From: Pinus tabuliformis
Taxonomy: Eukaryota; Streptophyta; Pinopsida; Pinales; Pinaceae
Assembly (NCBI GenBank): GCA_031772625.1
Contig: CM062811.1
Span: 645,930,820 to 645,994,819 of the forward strand
Direction of reading: 5' to 3'
Length of the DNA: 64,000 bases
Shown piece by piece: positions 12,252 through 21,954 of the stretch. The notes beneath the pieces were generated by a model. The model had not been told where the DNA came from and ran no database searches. It saw nothing but the letters and a program-made list of their open reading frames with translations. Every line of letters begins with the position of its first letter. Position 1 is the stretch's first letter. A program made the translations under genes and the position numbers.

Positions 12252-12651
12252 TCTCTAGAGATGTAATCTTCTTTTTGAGTGCAAAACTTGAGGAAATGTT
12301 TGTATCTCGAAAGATTTGATCCCTCTCAGTGCTTGGTGGATCCAGAGTTAAGATGGATCTATGTTGGTTAAATATATTTTAGATGAAAAGGGTTATCCTA
12401 ATTTTAAAATAAAATATTAATAATATATTTTAATAGGGAAACTTAAAAATTATTCATATTTAACCTATAGAAAAATTAAGAAATGGTAAAAATAAAACAT
12501 GATTCTTATGTTGATTTTACTATATGATCAAATATCATATAGTGAAATTTAATATCAAATCATTGAGATAATTATAAAAAATAATTCTTATAAAAAAAAA
12601 ATATAATTAGAAAATTCTAAACTAAAGTTAATTTAATAAATATTCCTTAAA

Positions 12652-13973
12652 CCCCGGATGCGGGTGTTAGATAGGATGGGACGGGAGTGTGCGGCAGGCC
12701 ACATGCCAGCCATATTCCATCACGTGGCAGACGTCGAAGGCAAGGTTGGCACAGGCGTTGCAAGCGGCTGGTATAAGGCTATGCAGCAGAGCATAGTAAA
12801 TGCCCTGCATGGCTATTCGGCTCAAGTGGAGGTTGCAGTTATGGCGGGCGCGCTCCAAGGTAAGGTAGCTAAGGCTATAAACCATGTCGCGGAGTCTGGT
12901 CAGGGAATGTTGGTGGTTCTTCCTTCTGGCAGGTCTCTGCAATTCTGGTTGCCCTGCCTCTCCGTCTCCGCCAGGATCTCCTCGATGTCTGTTCTGGTTA
13001 TTCCGCAGTCGATTCCTCGAGCTGGCTGTTTGGATTATTCCGTGGTCTATTTGAATTTCCTCTCCTCGACCCCTGTAAGGATGGTGAGACCTCGACAGCG
13101 TCTGCTTAGCCGTCGAGGCACTTCCAGAGGAGGAACCTCTCGCAGTCACGATGCAGATAATTATGTCCACTGCTGTCATTGCCATAACATACACTCCACT
13201 GGAGCTAATCCCCTTCATTCCAGTCAATTCATGGACGCTGGTGCATCAAGCTCGTCTTCCTTGCATGCCTTCGGCTCTGTTACTTTCAATTTTAGCAGTT
13301 CCATGAACAGCCCCCAGATTAGTGCGCATGTTTCGGCCCTGTTCATTGAAAATTCCCAAGAAGACAATGACTCCCTGGGTGAACATGGGCAAGGGAAAGC
13401 TGACAGCAAGATGCAAGAAGCAAAGGTTCCTGAAACTGGCCCGGAGAAGGAAGTAAAGGATCCTGCCTTAGACCTGGAAAATGTCTCGAAAAGTAGGCTA
13501 GATCAGAGGGAGAGGACCAGCGAAGCAGAAGACACTGCCCCCATTGCTGCTGAAAGGGAGGCTTACGGTTGGTGCCGGGTAGAGGAGGTGCAAATGGACG
13601 AATAGCGATGCCCGAGCTCAAGGTTCATATGGATCTTCTGTCTGGTCTTCTGGTCTCTAATTCTGTCTGTTTTAGCTTAGTTTTGGCATCAGTGCTTTGT
13701 GTTTGTGTCCTAGAAACTTCGTTAATGGGTTGGTTACTGTTAGTCTCCCCTGCGTGGGATAATTCGGTTTTCTGGTTGGCACCCCTGCATGGGCTAGCTC
13801 TTTTGGATGGTTTAGCTTCTCTGTTTGGCGCCCCTGCATGGGCTAGCTTTTGGATTGGCCTCGACTGCTCCTGGATGATATTCCCAGAGCCTGGTTCTCT
13901 CTGTTTTGTCATGATGTAAATTTTGCCTACTGTACATAATATATTAGCATAGTTTTTACCGAGAAAAAAAAAA
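12652..13973 (+). mobile_element. Retroposon R1 (RT-less, ORF-bearing)
   Basis: Begins CCCCGGATGCGGGTG and ends TTTTTACCGAGAAAAAAAAAA. It is flanked by a duplication of about 14 bases with one mismatch (core TTCCTTAAA at 12643-12651 and 13976-13984). Segment B shows the empty site near 37530. An A tail and a duplication of this length indicate target-primed reverse transcription. GC content is much higher than the surroundings. One ORF is present and no reverse transcriptase. R3 (53804-55200) has the same 5' terminal motif, length and layout. Confidence 0.8.
12658..13605 (+). CDS. R1 ORF1-like protein, 315 aa
   Basis: The frame is open from an ATG inside the conserved 5' terminal motif. An internal in-frame ATG at 13081 begins MVRPRQRLLSRRG, matching the MVRQGGRKRPRGR start inside the R3 product. 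Further shared blocks: FGSVTFNFSSSMNSPQISAH here against FQTTHFKFQSNLNRPLISTH in R3, each followed by an acidic stretch (ENSQEDND and SEEENQ). From 13081 the product would be 174 aa (182 aa in R3). The layout is a basic Arg-rich N-terminus, a central conserved patch and an acidic Lys/Glu-rich C-terminus. Domain identity is unknown. By analogy with LINE ORF1 it may bind RNA, but this is inference. Whether translation starts at 12658 or 13081 is undecided. The 186-aa antisense ORF is its shadow. Confidence 0.55.
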   Translation: MRVLDRMGRECAAGHMPAIFHHVADVEGKVGTGVASGWYKAMQQSIVNALHGYSAQVEVAVMAGALQGKVAKAINHVAESGQGMLVVLPSGRSLQFWLPCLSVSARISSMSVLVIPQSIPRAGCLDYSVVYLNFLSSTPVRMVRPRQRLLSRRGTSRGGTSRSHDADNYVHCCHCHNIHSTGANPLHSSQFMDAGASSSSSLHAFGSVTFNFSSSMNSPQISAHVSALFIENSQEDNDSLGEHGQGKADSKMQEAKVPETGPEKEVKDPALDLENVSKSRLDQRERTSEAEDTAPIAAEREAYGWCRVEEVQMDE

Positions 13974-14610
13974 TCTTCCTTAAAATATAGTTCGTTTAAA
14001 GAAATATTATGAAATTCATCAAATTTGGAATTTACTTCCAAAAGTCCTCCACATTGTTAGCTCCCATAGATGGAAATATTCTTAATAAAATTGCATGTGC
14101 TATTAGGATTGTTTTAAAACATAATCCTATTAAATTTACATTCAAATTTGTTCACTACTGGTTTAGTTTTACTAGAGAATTTGATAATAGTGAATTAGGG
14201 GTTCACATGGCATCCTCTCGAGTCATGGATGTCAAAACAGGAAGGCCAACTTCCAGGAGGCATAATGCTTGCATACAATCATCGATTGTGGCAATTCTTA
14301 TGCTATTGGAAAGGTATCTATGTATAATAGAATAGTGATATGGGGTGCCACACCTTAGTCGAAAATTTTTACCCCCTAAAAAATTCCTGGAAGGTTTCAA
14401 ACCCCTAATTTTCCAAATTGGGACCCATTTGTAAAAATGTTCCCATGAGTTGATTCTCCTTTTTTTCCACTTTGAAAGCATCAAAATGGATGCAAAATAA
14501 TATAATTATTTAATCTATATCACAAGGAAATGAATATACTCACTTTATTTTCTCAACATTCCCTTAGGGATCGTTTTCCCTTCAAATGCTCTTTAATGAA
14601 TGTAGAGAGA

Positions 14611-15605
14611 TTCAATTTTTCAATTTTCTAGCTTCTCTTGAGAGATAACTCTGAGGGATCTGAAACATCCTAAAAATAGTGAATGGTTGCATGCTTGCCA
14701 ATGTTTTTAGTTAGTGTAATCATTTTAGCCATGGTTCCTCTCTTAATCCATACCATTCTTTCTTACATTTTCAACAACAACTTTCCCCAACTTTTATGGG
14801 CTCTTACAAAACATAACTCTATGACATTCTCTTCCCATCTCATATAACAATGGTTATAAAAGGGAGAACATTCTCATAACATATGGGAGAAATATTAATT
14901 GTGATGCATCTCTCTTCCCCTTTCACATGAATTTTTAATAACAAAAATGGAAAAATAAATGGAAAAGACAATGATAGACCCTTTTTATACATGATATTAA
15001 TTTTCTTCCTAAAGATTGAATGGAATGCTTATAAGTAAGTATAGACAAGAAAGTTAGTACATCCAAAGGATGTTGACAAGGTCAAATCACCCAATGATTT
15101 GTTTTCCTTTTCTTCTCATGTGGTATCATGGTCCCCTTGTTGCTTACCAAGCAACCTTTTTATGGATGTTATCTTAATATATATTCCTCTATACTCATGT
15201 TTTTCCATTAAAATAAGCATACCATGGAAAATATAACCACCAGACAATAATATCATCCCACCATTGAGAGATATACATTCACCAATTATGCCTTGGCCTT
15301 GAGGTTTGCACGACCTTACACTTCTAGATGTAGTCACCAACAATCTTCCTATAAACACCCTATACACTTGCAATAATCTTCTTTCAAATGTCCTCTACAC
15401 TTACACTAATTGCATAAATGGGCATTCATTCTTATTCTTTGATGTGACACTCTATGAATTATTTAGGCATTTGGAATTCATCTCGTATTGTGCAGTCTTG
15501 GTATACATTTTGTTTGATGAGTCATCTTTTTTCCAAATGGTATTATTTTTTCACTAGATTTAATTCCAATAATGTTGATTATAATCCTCTGATTATTTTT
15601 AAGTT
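14611..15605. other. AT-rich spacer, no gene seen
   Basis: Beyond the end of segment A homology I find no domain, RNA gene or clear repeat. Short ORFs (for example 15116-15373 minus, 15306-15557 plus) look non-coding. Confidence 0.5.
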
Positions 15606-15621
15606 TTGTGGTTTTTATATT

Positions 15622-17697
15622 TTTTTTTTCCCGTAAGAAAAAAGTCGTAATTTTATTCATATTGATAAAATTACATTTTGTAGATGCCATAGGCATATGC
15701 AGATGGCTGTCCCTGTAATGTGAGGCAGCAAACAGAGAAATAACACAAAATAGCAGATGACTGTTCCTGTAATGACAGGAAGCAACAACAAATAGAATAA
15801 CAAAAAAAAAGAGTTCCAGCAAGCCTAAACTTTCCTTCCTTTCTTCTTCTCCACCCGCCGCCATCCTCCAGAGTCAGGTGTGGGTGTAATATTAGCTAGC
15901 TAGTTTTCCATTGTGATCAATTGAAGTTCTTTGTCAGATTATGAGCCTTCTGAGCCATGGGTTCGTTTGATGCCACTTACTTCCATTTGTAACTCTTGAT
16001 GCAGATCTGTAATGTGCGGCCCCAAATGTGTAGCTGGGGTATTAACTTCCTGAGGTATTTGGGGGTCTGGTTCTATCTGGTTCTCTGTATGTTCCACATT
16101 GATGTCTTCTTCTTCCACTGGGTCGGTGTGCTGCCAGCCTTTGGGCTTTTTTTGTTGTTTCTTGGTTCTCCTGAGGTCCTTTCGAGCAAATGGGAAATCA
16201 TATTGAAGGTGCCCTGTTTGCATGTAGCTTCTGCACCGAAACGTTGTGTTCTCATAGTCAAGCTGTTGTATCCATTGGGTATTATTGAAGTTCAGTGTGA
16301 TATGGTCAGGTAGTCCCTGACTCAAGTCCACTTCTACACATATTCTGGCAAATGTAAATATTCCCCTGATAGCTCTGTCTTCATCCATTTTTAGGAATTT
16401 CCCAAGGGAATTCCCAATGGCCATTAATACTTTGTGATGCCAAAAATGTAGTGGGAGCCCATGTAGCCTTACCCAAACAGGCATTGTTGAGACTATCATT
16501 GTATTGGCGTCGAAATCAGAAAACCAGGGGGTGGTAAAGAGGCCAGCACTGCCCCAAAACCAAGGCCCCTGATTGATAATGTTGTCTCTGTCTTATTCTG
16601 TGTTAAATCTAACTATGAAAAACCCTTTGGGGCATAGGTAAATTTCACATTTAGATGTCCATGTTGAAAATATCCATCGGTGCAGGGCATCTGATTTTGG
16701 CCAGAAACCGTTAAATCTACAAATAACTGCATTCTTAGATAAATCGGTGTGTAAACTAGTTACCTCTGGCATAGATATTTGTAGAGATGGTGATTCTGAC
16801 TTTTGTTCAACAATGTAGGGTCCTGGTAACTCTGTTGGCAGATCTACTTTATTTTTCATTTTTTCCTTCCCTTTTACTGCATCCCGAAAGGAACCTGTAT
16901 TTTTAGAGCTGGTTCCAGTGCTTCCTCCACGCAGTCGGAGAGTTAGGATAATGGTTGAATCTTTGGCTATGCCATAGTGCTGGAGGGTTTTGTTGTCCTG
17001 CATATTGTACCCTGAGTAAATGAGATTTTGTAAGCGTGCAGGGGTTCCAAGGCGATCCTGGATTTCCTTTTTTAACGCATGGATGCTCATTGCCTTACTG
17101 AGCCGCATGCAAAAGTGTTTGCCCTCAATCACTTTGATAAAAATCTGAATCAGATCTCCTTCCGTGCTGGGTAGATTGGTCTTGTGGAGCCCTCGCTGTA
17201 CCAGATTAGCGTCCATGCGAAGTGGATCGATCTTGTTGAACCCTTGTGTTGTTGGATCTGGCCGTTTGGGAGGTGATAGCGCATCATTCTGTTCAACCTT
17301 TGTTTTTATGGCCGTTCCCGACCTGTACATACCTCCCTTATCTTTAATCGTAACTGAATCAGAGTGGGATTGCAGATCTGGTGGGTAACAGGCTGTATTA
17401 TCCACGCCATGTCCAAGATTTAAGGGTTCTGACGGCACACTATGAGATAAACCCTGAGTCTGCGTTCGTGACCTGTATGAAGGCCGACCTGCCACAAGGG
17501 ACCGATTGGCCACGAGAGTTTTGCTATTCGGCCCTCCGTAATGCCAAATCCTGCTCCGTGTATTCGATTTTGGCATCCCTCTATCCGCTTTCCTGAGGGG
17601 GCTATCTGCTAGCACACCTCCATCCTTTTCCTGCAGCGTGGTGGCTGCGTTCAGGCATCCGGAAACCCTAGCCATCTCTCCGATCTCCTCCCAACTC
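15622..17697 (-). mobile_element. Retroposon R2 (half-LINE carrying a ubiquitin-like/DUF4283 ORF)
   Basis: Flanked by an exact 16-base duplication TTGTGGTTTTTATATT (15606-15621 and 17698-17713). On the minus strand it starts GAGTTGGGAGGAGATCGG, reaches the ORF start after about 22 bases, and ends CTTACGGGAAAAAAAA. Its 2.08 kb hold one long intronless ORF and about 300 bases of 3' sequence. No endonuclease or RT is present. It could be a half-LINE (ORF1 only) or a processed copy of a host gene that was itself derived from LINE ORF1. The A tail and duplication indicate insertion by LINE machinery. Confidence 0.85.
15939..17675 (-). pseudogene. Ubiquitin-like + DUF4283 + zinc-knuckle ORF1-type protein, one in-frame stop
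   Basis: The frame spans about 578 codons with one interruption: TAA at 16593-16595 (codon 361), probably from CAA; the same frame then resumes to 15939. Residues 1-175 are a Ser/Arg/Lys-rich unstructured leader. Residues 176-251 align with ubiquitin over exactly 76 positions without gaps, starting IQIFIK and ending LTLRLRGG, then Ser; I count about 32 identities by eye. Equivalents of Lys6, 11, 27 and 63, Ile44 and the C-terminal RLRGG are kept; Lys48 is Tyr. Residues about 314-470 are DUF4283-like (AVICRFNGFW..., VWVRLHGLPLHFW, IGNSLGKFL). Near 481-493 a CCHC knuckle is damaged: second Cys is Tyr, last Cys is Phe. DUF4283 with CCHC is typical of plant L1 ORF1 RNA-binding proteins. The ubiquitin-like insertion is the striking part: with RGG retained it could in principle be cleaved after Gly-Gly or act as a binding module. 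Confidence 0.85.
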
Positions 17698-17713
17698 TTG
17701 TGGTTTTTATATT

Positions 17714-19450
17714 AATTTATGATTGAAATATTTTATGTGTATTATTGTTCAAAGTTGAAAATTTCTGTCATATATGTACTTAATCATATAATGTCTCTAC
17801 AAATTAGATTGAAATTTTCATTTAATATTTATTATGTAATCCCATATTTGGGTGATTCTCTGATTAATGCACCCTGTCAGGTCCTACAAGACAACAATCA
17901 AGCAAACAATGAATAAGGTGTCCAAATGGCGGTCATGCACCACATATTCCTTCAAGAGATCTCTGTCTCAGCTAATTCAAGTTGTCTGAAAAATTCCCTT
18001 TGAATCGCCCTCACAATTAACCTTACATTGGCTCTCATGCTCTAGTTAAGATATATGTCTCAGTCCCTTCATTTCCTCCTCCATTCCATCTTGCAAGAGA
18101 TAGGTGTTGACAACATAAACCTTATTTTCACTGCCACAATTCTCAGAGGCCAACACTCTAGGTTCAACAACTCTCGGCAAGAAGATATGGTAAGAGAAAG
18201 GGGTAGAGCCAGATGGGGAGGACAATGACAAGGGCATCCACCTCACTCTCCCTGGCATGATGAAAATGTAGAAATTTTCAACCCATATATACTAGCCTAC
18301 ATCCATAGCTTGGTTGCTTCAATGGAGGTTGAGTAGTGCAGGTGTTTAGGTGATGGTCATTAGGAAATTCGAAATTTGTTAGCACACAACCACCTTTTTA
18401 CTTGGGAGAAGCGAGAGGCGGAGCAAAACAAAGAATTTCAAAGGTGGGCATTCAATTAAACAACACCTGTCTAGTGCTACACAATCTATCTAGGGCTATA
18501 AGCATTGATTTCCCTCCTATTCCCCTAACTCTGGCAACTACTAGCTCTATGGAAAGCTCTGTTGATTTGAATTCCTCCCACCAACCTGGTTAGCCTCCTC
18601 TCCCCAGTCCTCCAATGGTGGAAGTAAAAGGAAAAGGTCTTGTGGTCCAAGGTTCCTCTCGCAGCCATAAGCATGAATAAAAAGAAATTAGTTAGATGAA
18701 TCTCCCCACCAGCGTAGCCTAGACTGCTAAAGGAAAATCCTCTCAGCAAGAAGTGAGTTCCTATGGCTGCCTCATCTTCAAAGAAAATAGAGAAGAAGGT
18801 ACACCTGGCAACGCTAGAGTAAGAGAAGAAGGCCACAACAAAGCATAACAAGCATCAAGTGGTTCCAAAGGCAAACAAGCAGCTTGACTAGGTCTCCCAT
18901 TATGGTTTATTTGCCTATGTCTCTCTTCATATTATGTTGTTGTTTAAGTTCCTGGTCAAACTAGTAGACATCCTTTTTGCAAGGTCTCTATTCATTTTTA
19001 TATGCCATGTCTTCATTTTTGTATGGCCATGTATTCCAACGAGATTTTTTTCTCATGTTGAAAGACCATCCAATTTCCCCTTCATTGACAAATGGTTCCT
19101 CTCTAGTTCTTTTCAGTCCAGACTTAGCACTTGGCATACTTCTCCTCATCTACACACTAACCTTTACAGTGCTTTTCATAATATACTCTATGTAAAAAAA
19201 AATTGTTAATATAATATTTCCTACTTAATTAAAAAACTATTAGTTAAATAACTAAAAATAATAATTAAACTAATAAACCATATGTTAAATTAAAATTAAA
19301 ACTATGCCAAAAAATCAATAATACATTTTTTTTTTTTAACATTTATAATTCTATAATAAAAATTAACCTATTATAGATTAACCCACCCATATTCTCATAC
19401 AAAGAAATTTTAACTTTCATGAAAATTAAAAATACAATGTACTAATCCTC
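17714..19450. other. Spacer, no gene seen
   Basis: Mixed-composition sequence. ORFs up to 108 codons (18525-18851 minus, 18934-19209 plus) show no recognisable domain or codon pattern. Confidence 0.45.
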
Positions 19451-19579
19451 AACCTTATCAAAACAATCTTTAACATTTCCAAACTAAAGCTTACAAAATC
19501 AAAACACCTACCCTAACCTTATCAAAACAATCTTAACATTTCCAAACTAAAGCTTACAAAATCAAAACACCTACCCTAA
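19451..19579. repeat. 64-bp tandem duplication
   Basis: Two near-identical units (19451-19514 and 19515-19579) beginning AACCTTATCAAAACAATC and ending CACCTACCCT. Confidence 0.85.
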
Positions 19580-19778
19580 TTTAGAAATTTGATTTAAATT
19601 TTTGAGACCGTAGGAAGACACTAATTAACGAATACATACCATTTTGGCAACTCGTGACCATTATTAAATTCTAAATATCTTTGACAACCTTGACGATTAA
19701 TAAATTTTAAAAAGAGAGGAATTTTTTAGAAGGTTGCCCAAACAAGTTCGAACGTTGCTGAATAACGATGGAGGGGAG

Positions 19779-21954
19779 CAGGGTTGGAATTTGGATTTCT
19801 CTTTACCCGTCATACAATTTTTTTTTGACGTTTTGGGTATTTAGGCTTCCCGTCAATAAACATTATGTTGAAAATTTTGCCCTTCAAGAGTGACGTTCTC
19901 ATAATAAATTAACCCTTCACCAATAAATGTTTGATTAAAAAATTACCCTTCAATAACATAATTATGTTTAAAAATTTCATATATTTATCCCTTCAAAAAA
20001 CCAAAATATGAAAAAACTAAATTGTGGAGGTTTCAACAAAAAAGTGTTAAACATTTGAAATTTGTTGATTGAAAGTATATAATTAGTCCTAACTAAAATA
20101 CAAGATGGTTATCCATTGTATATATCTAAATTATCATTTAAAACCAACAATTTGTAACTCAATTGTGGAAGTTTCAACAAAAAAAATGTTAAGCATTTGA
20201 AATTTGCTTAGTATATATAAGAGTCGTCGGAGGAATTGCTCCAACAGCCAAAAGTGGCCAGAATCTGGGCAAAAAAATTTCAAAAGATCTTGTAGAGGCA
20301 GTGTTTGAATCTTGTTTTTGATGGTGGAAATGGATTCAGCACCATCAAAAACATCTAGGACACTTAAAATTTTGAAGTTTAACAACTATAACTTGGATTT
20401 ACAAAAATCCTTGCCGGATTTTTTCTAAATATAACCGGAATTTCCATAACTTTCCAGGCAATTCCTCCCGCTAATTAGACTACGCTGTATATAATTAGTC
20501 CTAAGTAAAATACAAAATGGTTATCCATTGCATATATCTAAATTATCATTTAAAACCAACCATTTATATTATGCAACCTGAATATTTAGATGCCTAATCT
20601 TTAAATTATCATTTAAAATCAACCAGATTTCTAATAAAACTAACTTGCATATAAATTCAGAGATAATTTCTGACATTATCTAATATAAAGTTTGATACAA
20701 AATACCCGGTGGGCAGGTTGACGAGGAAGGTGAGCAGCATCTTGAACTTACTTCCCGTCATAGGCCAATCCGGCATGCATCTCCACAGTGATGGCATCAA
20801 CCAGCTGCCTCAAACGATACAAAGGAGTAGAGCATCCCTCCTCGAAATCTCGCAGAATGCCCAACACACGGTTCCACTTGCCTCGACTCCTCACCGGCCT
20901 CGCCGCCAGCAAAAAGGCAACCTTGCACGACACTGCAACGCAAGCCACAGCCAGTCCCAACGCTGCCTTACTGTTAACCCCCGCTCCAATACCACCTCCA
21001 TGGAAATCTACCACAAACACCAGAAATAGACATAAATTCTCATCAATTACCCCCACAGCAGTAGAAGGCGTTCACTAACCCAATCCATCGCTCAAATAGA
21101 ACCCAAGAATCCAAATCCAATAGAAATTCGCTTCTCTGAGTTCCTTCCTTCGACCCAGAAGAGTCAAACCAACCAAGCAATCGAATCAACTGTCATATCC
21201 TGTGAAAATGCCTTTCGCGATTCCAAGAATCCCCCGCGCTCCCCCACCGGATGAATTCCTTTGTCCGTCCTCTCAAGACGGGTGCGTATTCCCGAGGACC
21301 ATACGGGCGCCTGGCTGGCTGGCAGGTCAAATGCATTAAAATCCTTCAAACAAGAATACTCGGAAAAACGCAAGAAACCGCCATAAAATCATCGGCAAGC
21401 GCTCAAATTTGCAAGCAAATTACTTGACGAAATGTTTGCACTGCGATGACACAATTTCCCAGCGTTTGATTTAAATTATTATTTTCTCCGGGGCCTTGGC
21501 AGCGATGAATCTGCACCCATCTTTCATCACATCAATCCCATTCAAACCAGAAAAAATACCCAAATATTTTAAAGCCCAAATTTTGCAAAAAGAAAAAATA
21601 AATAAAAACAAAAAGAAACTCTTGGTAGTTTTTTGGGCTTTCTATATACCATCTGGAAAGTTACCATTCCTACTCTGTATCTAGATAATGCGATCCGTAA
21701 TTTAATATGCTTATTGGTTACCGACGCTGAATAGAATTTAGCATATTTTCAGTGAAAAAAACTTGCCCAAAAATTACTCTATTATATGAAAAATAAAAAG
21801 GCGTAAGAACGTTTTGGAAAAAGTTCCAAACGTCAAAAATACGTTTTTTACTCTTCCGGGCACGTCACTCAAAACGGGCATTGACAAATTCCAGCCGTCA
21901 AATACGTTCAAAAAGCCTTATGACGGGCAAAATGCCCGTCAAATTCCATCCCTG
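19779..21954. mobile_element. Non-autonomous hAT-like element carrying a gene fragment (Pack-hAT)
   Basis: Ends are inverted repeats: CAGGGTTGGAATTTG at the left and, read inward from the right, CAGGGATGGAATTTG (14 of 15). An exact 8-base duplication GAGGGGAG (19771-19778 and 21955-21962) is the hAT hallmark. Subterminal zones hold repeats of CCCGTCA/TGACGGG and GACGTTTT at both ends, as expected for transposase binding. No transposase is encoded. The 2176 bases contain a hexokinase exon-1 fragment on the minus strand with flanking 5' and intron-like sequence. The ends differ from the hAT at 28509-32116, so that transposase is probably not its partner. Confidence 0.85.
20706..21056 (-). pseudogene. 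Hexokinase exon 1 fragment captured in a hAT element
   Basis: The minus-strand frame 21056-20748 (102 codons) contains an alanine-rich hydrophobic segment (AALGLAVACVAV...FLLAA) and then GKWNRVLGILRDFEEGCSTP and LRQLVDAITVEMHAGLAYDG. This is the start of plant type-B hexokinases (membrane anchor, then the first helices of the fold). A frameshift near 20750 puts TAA in frame; the next frame continues KFKMLLTF.VNLPTG, the conserved end of exon 1, directly followed by a GTATTTT splice donor at 20705. No later exon, glucose-binding or ATP-binding motif (for example LDLGGTNFR) was found. The first in-frame ATG lies well upstream of where the anchor should start. Hexokinase phosphorylates glucose and senses sugar; this piece could do neither. 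Confidence 0.8.

Larger units (their letters stand above)
7845..14610. repeat. Segment A: direct-repeat partner of 26430-38250
   Basis: With insertions removed, about 3.0 kb of this stretch aligns collinearly with segment B. Matching landmarks: TTCCAAAATACACATG (about 7863 and 26457), the ATTTAAATGCATTG block (8626 and about 27028), AAGAGTAAGGTT (9178 and 27918), CCTCACTTCACATTGG (9311 and 28010), TATTGCATGAAATTGGAAT (9518 and 36849), TTGAGGAAATGTTTG (about 12290 and 37332) and GAAATTCATCAAATTTGGAATTTAC (14010 and 37566). AT-rich, no gene. It could be an old dispersed family, degraded long LTRs, or a local duplication. Confidence 0.85.

Noticed and set aside
12667..13227. 186-codon antisense ORF
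   Set aside because: Opposite strand of the R1 ORF, which has element boundaries and an R3 homologue supporting it; the antisense frame has no such support.
20134..20385. 83-codon ORF as a second hexokinase exon
   Set aside because: No match to the LDLGGTNFR region or any other hexokinase motif.
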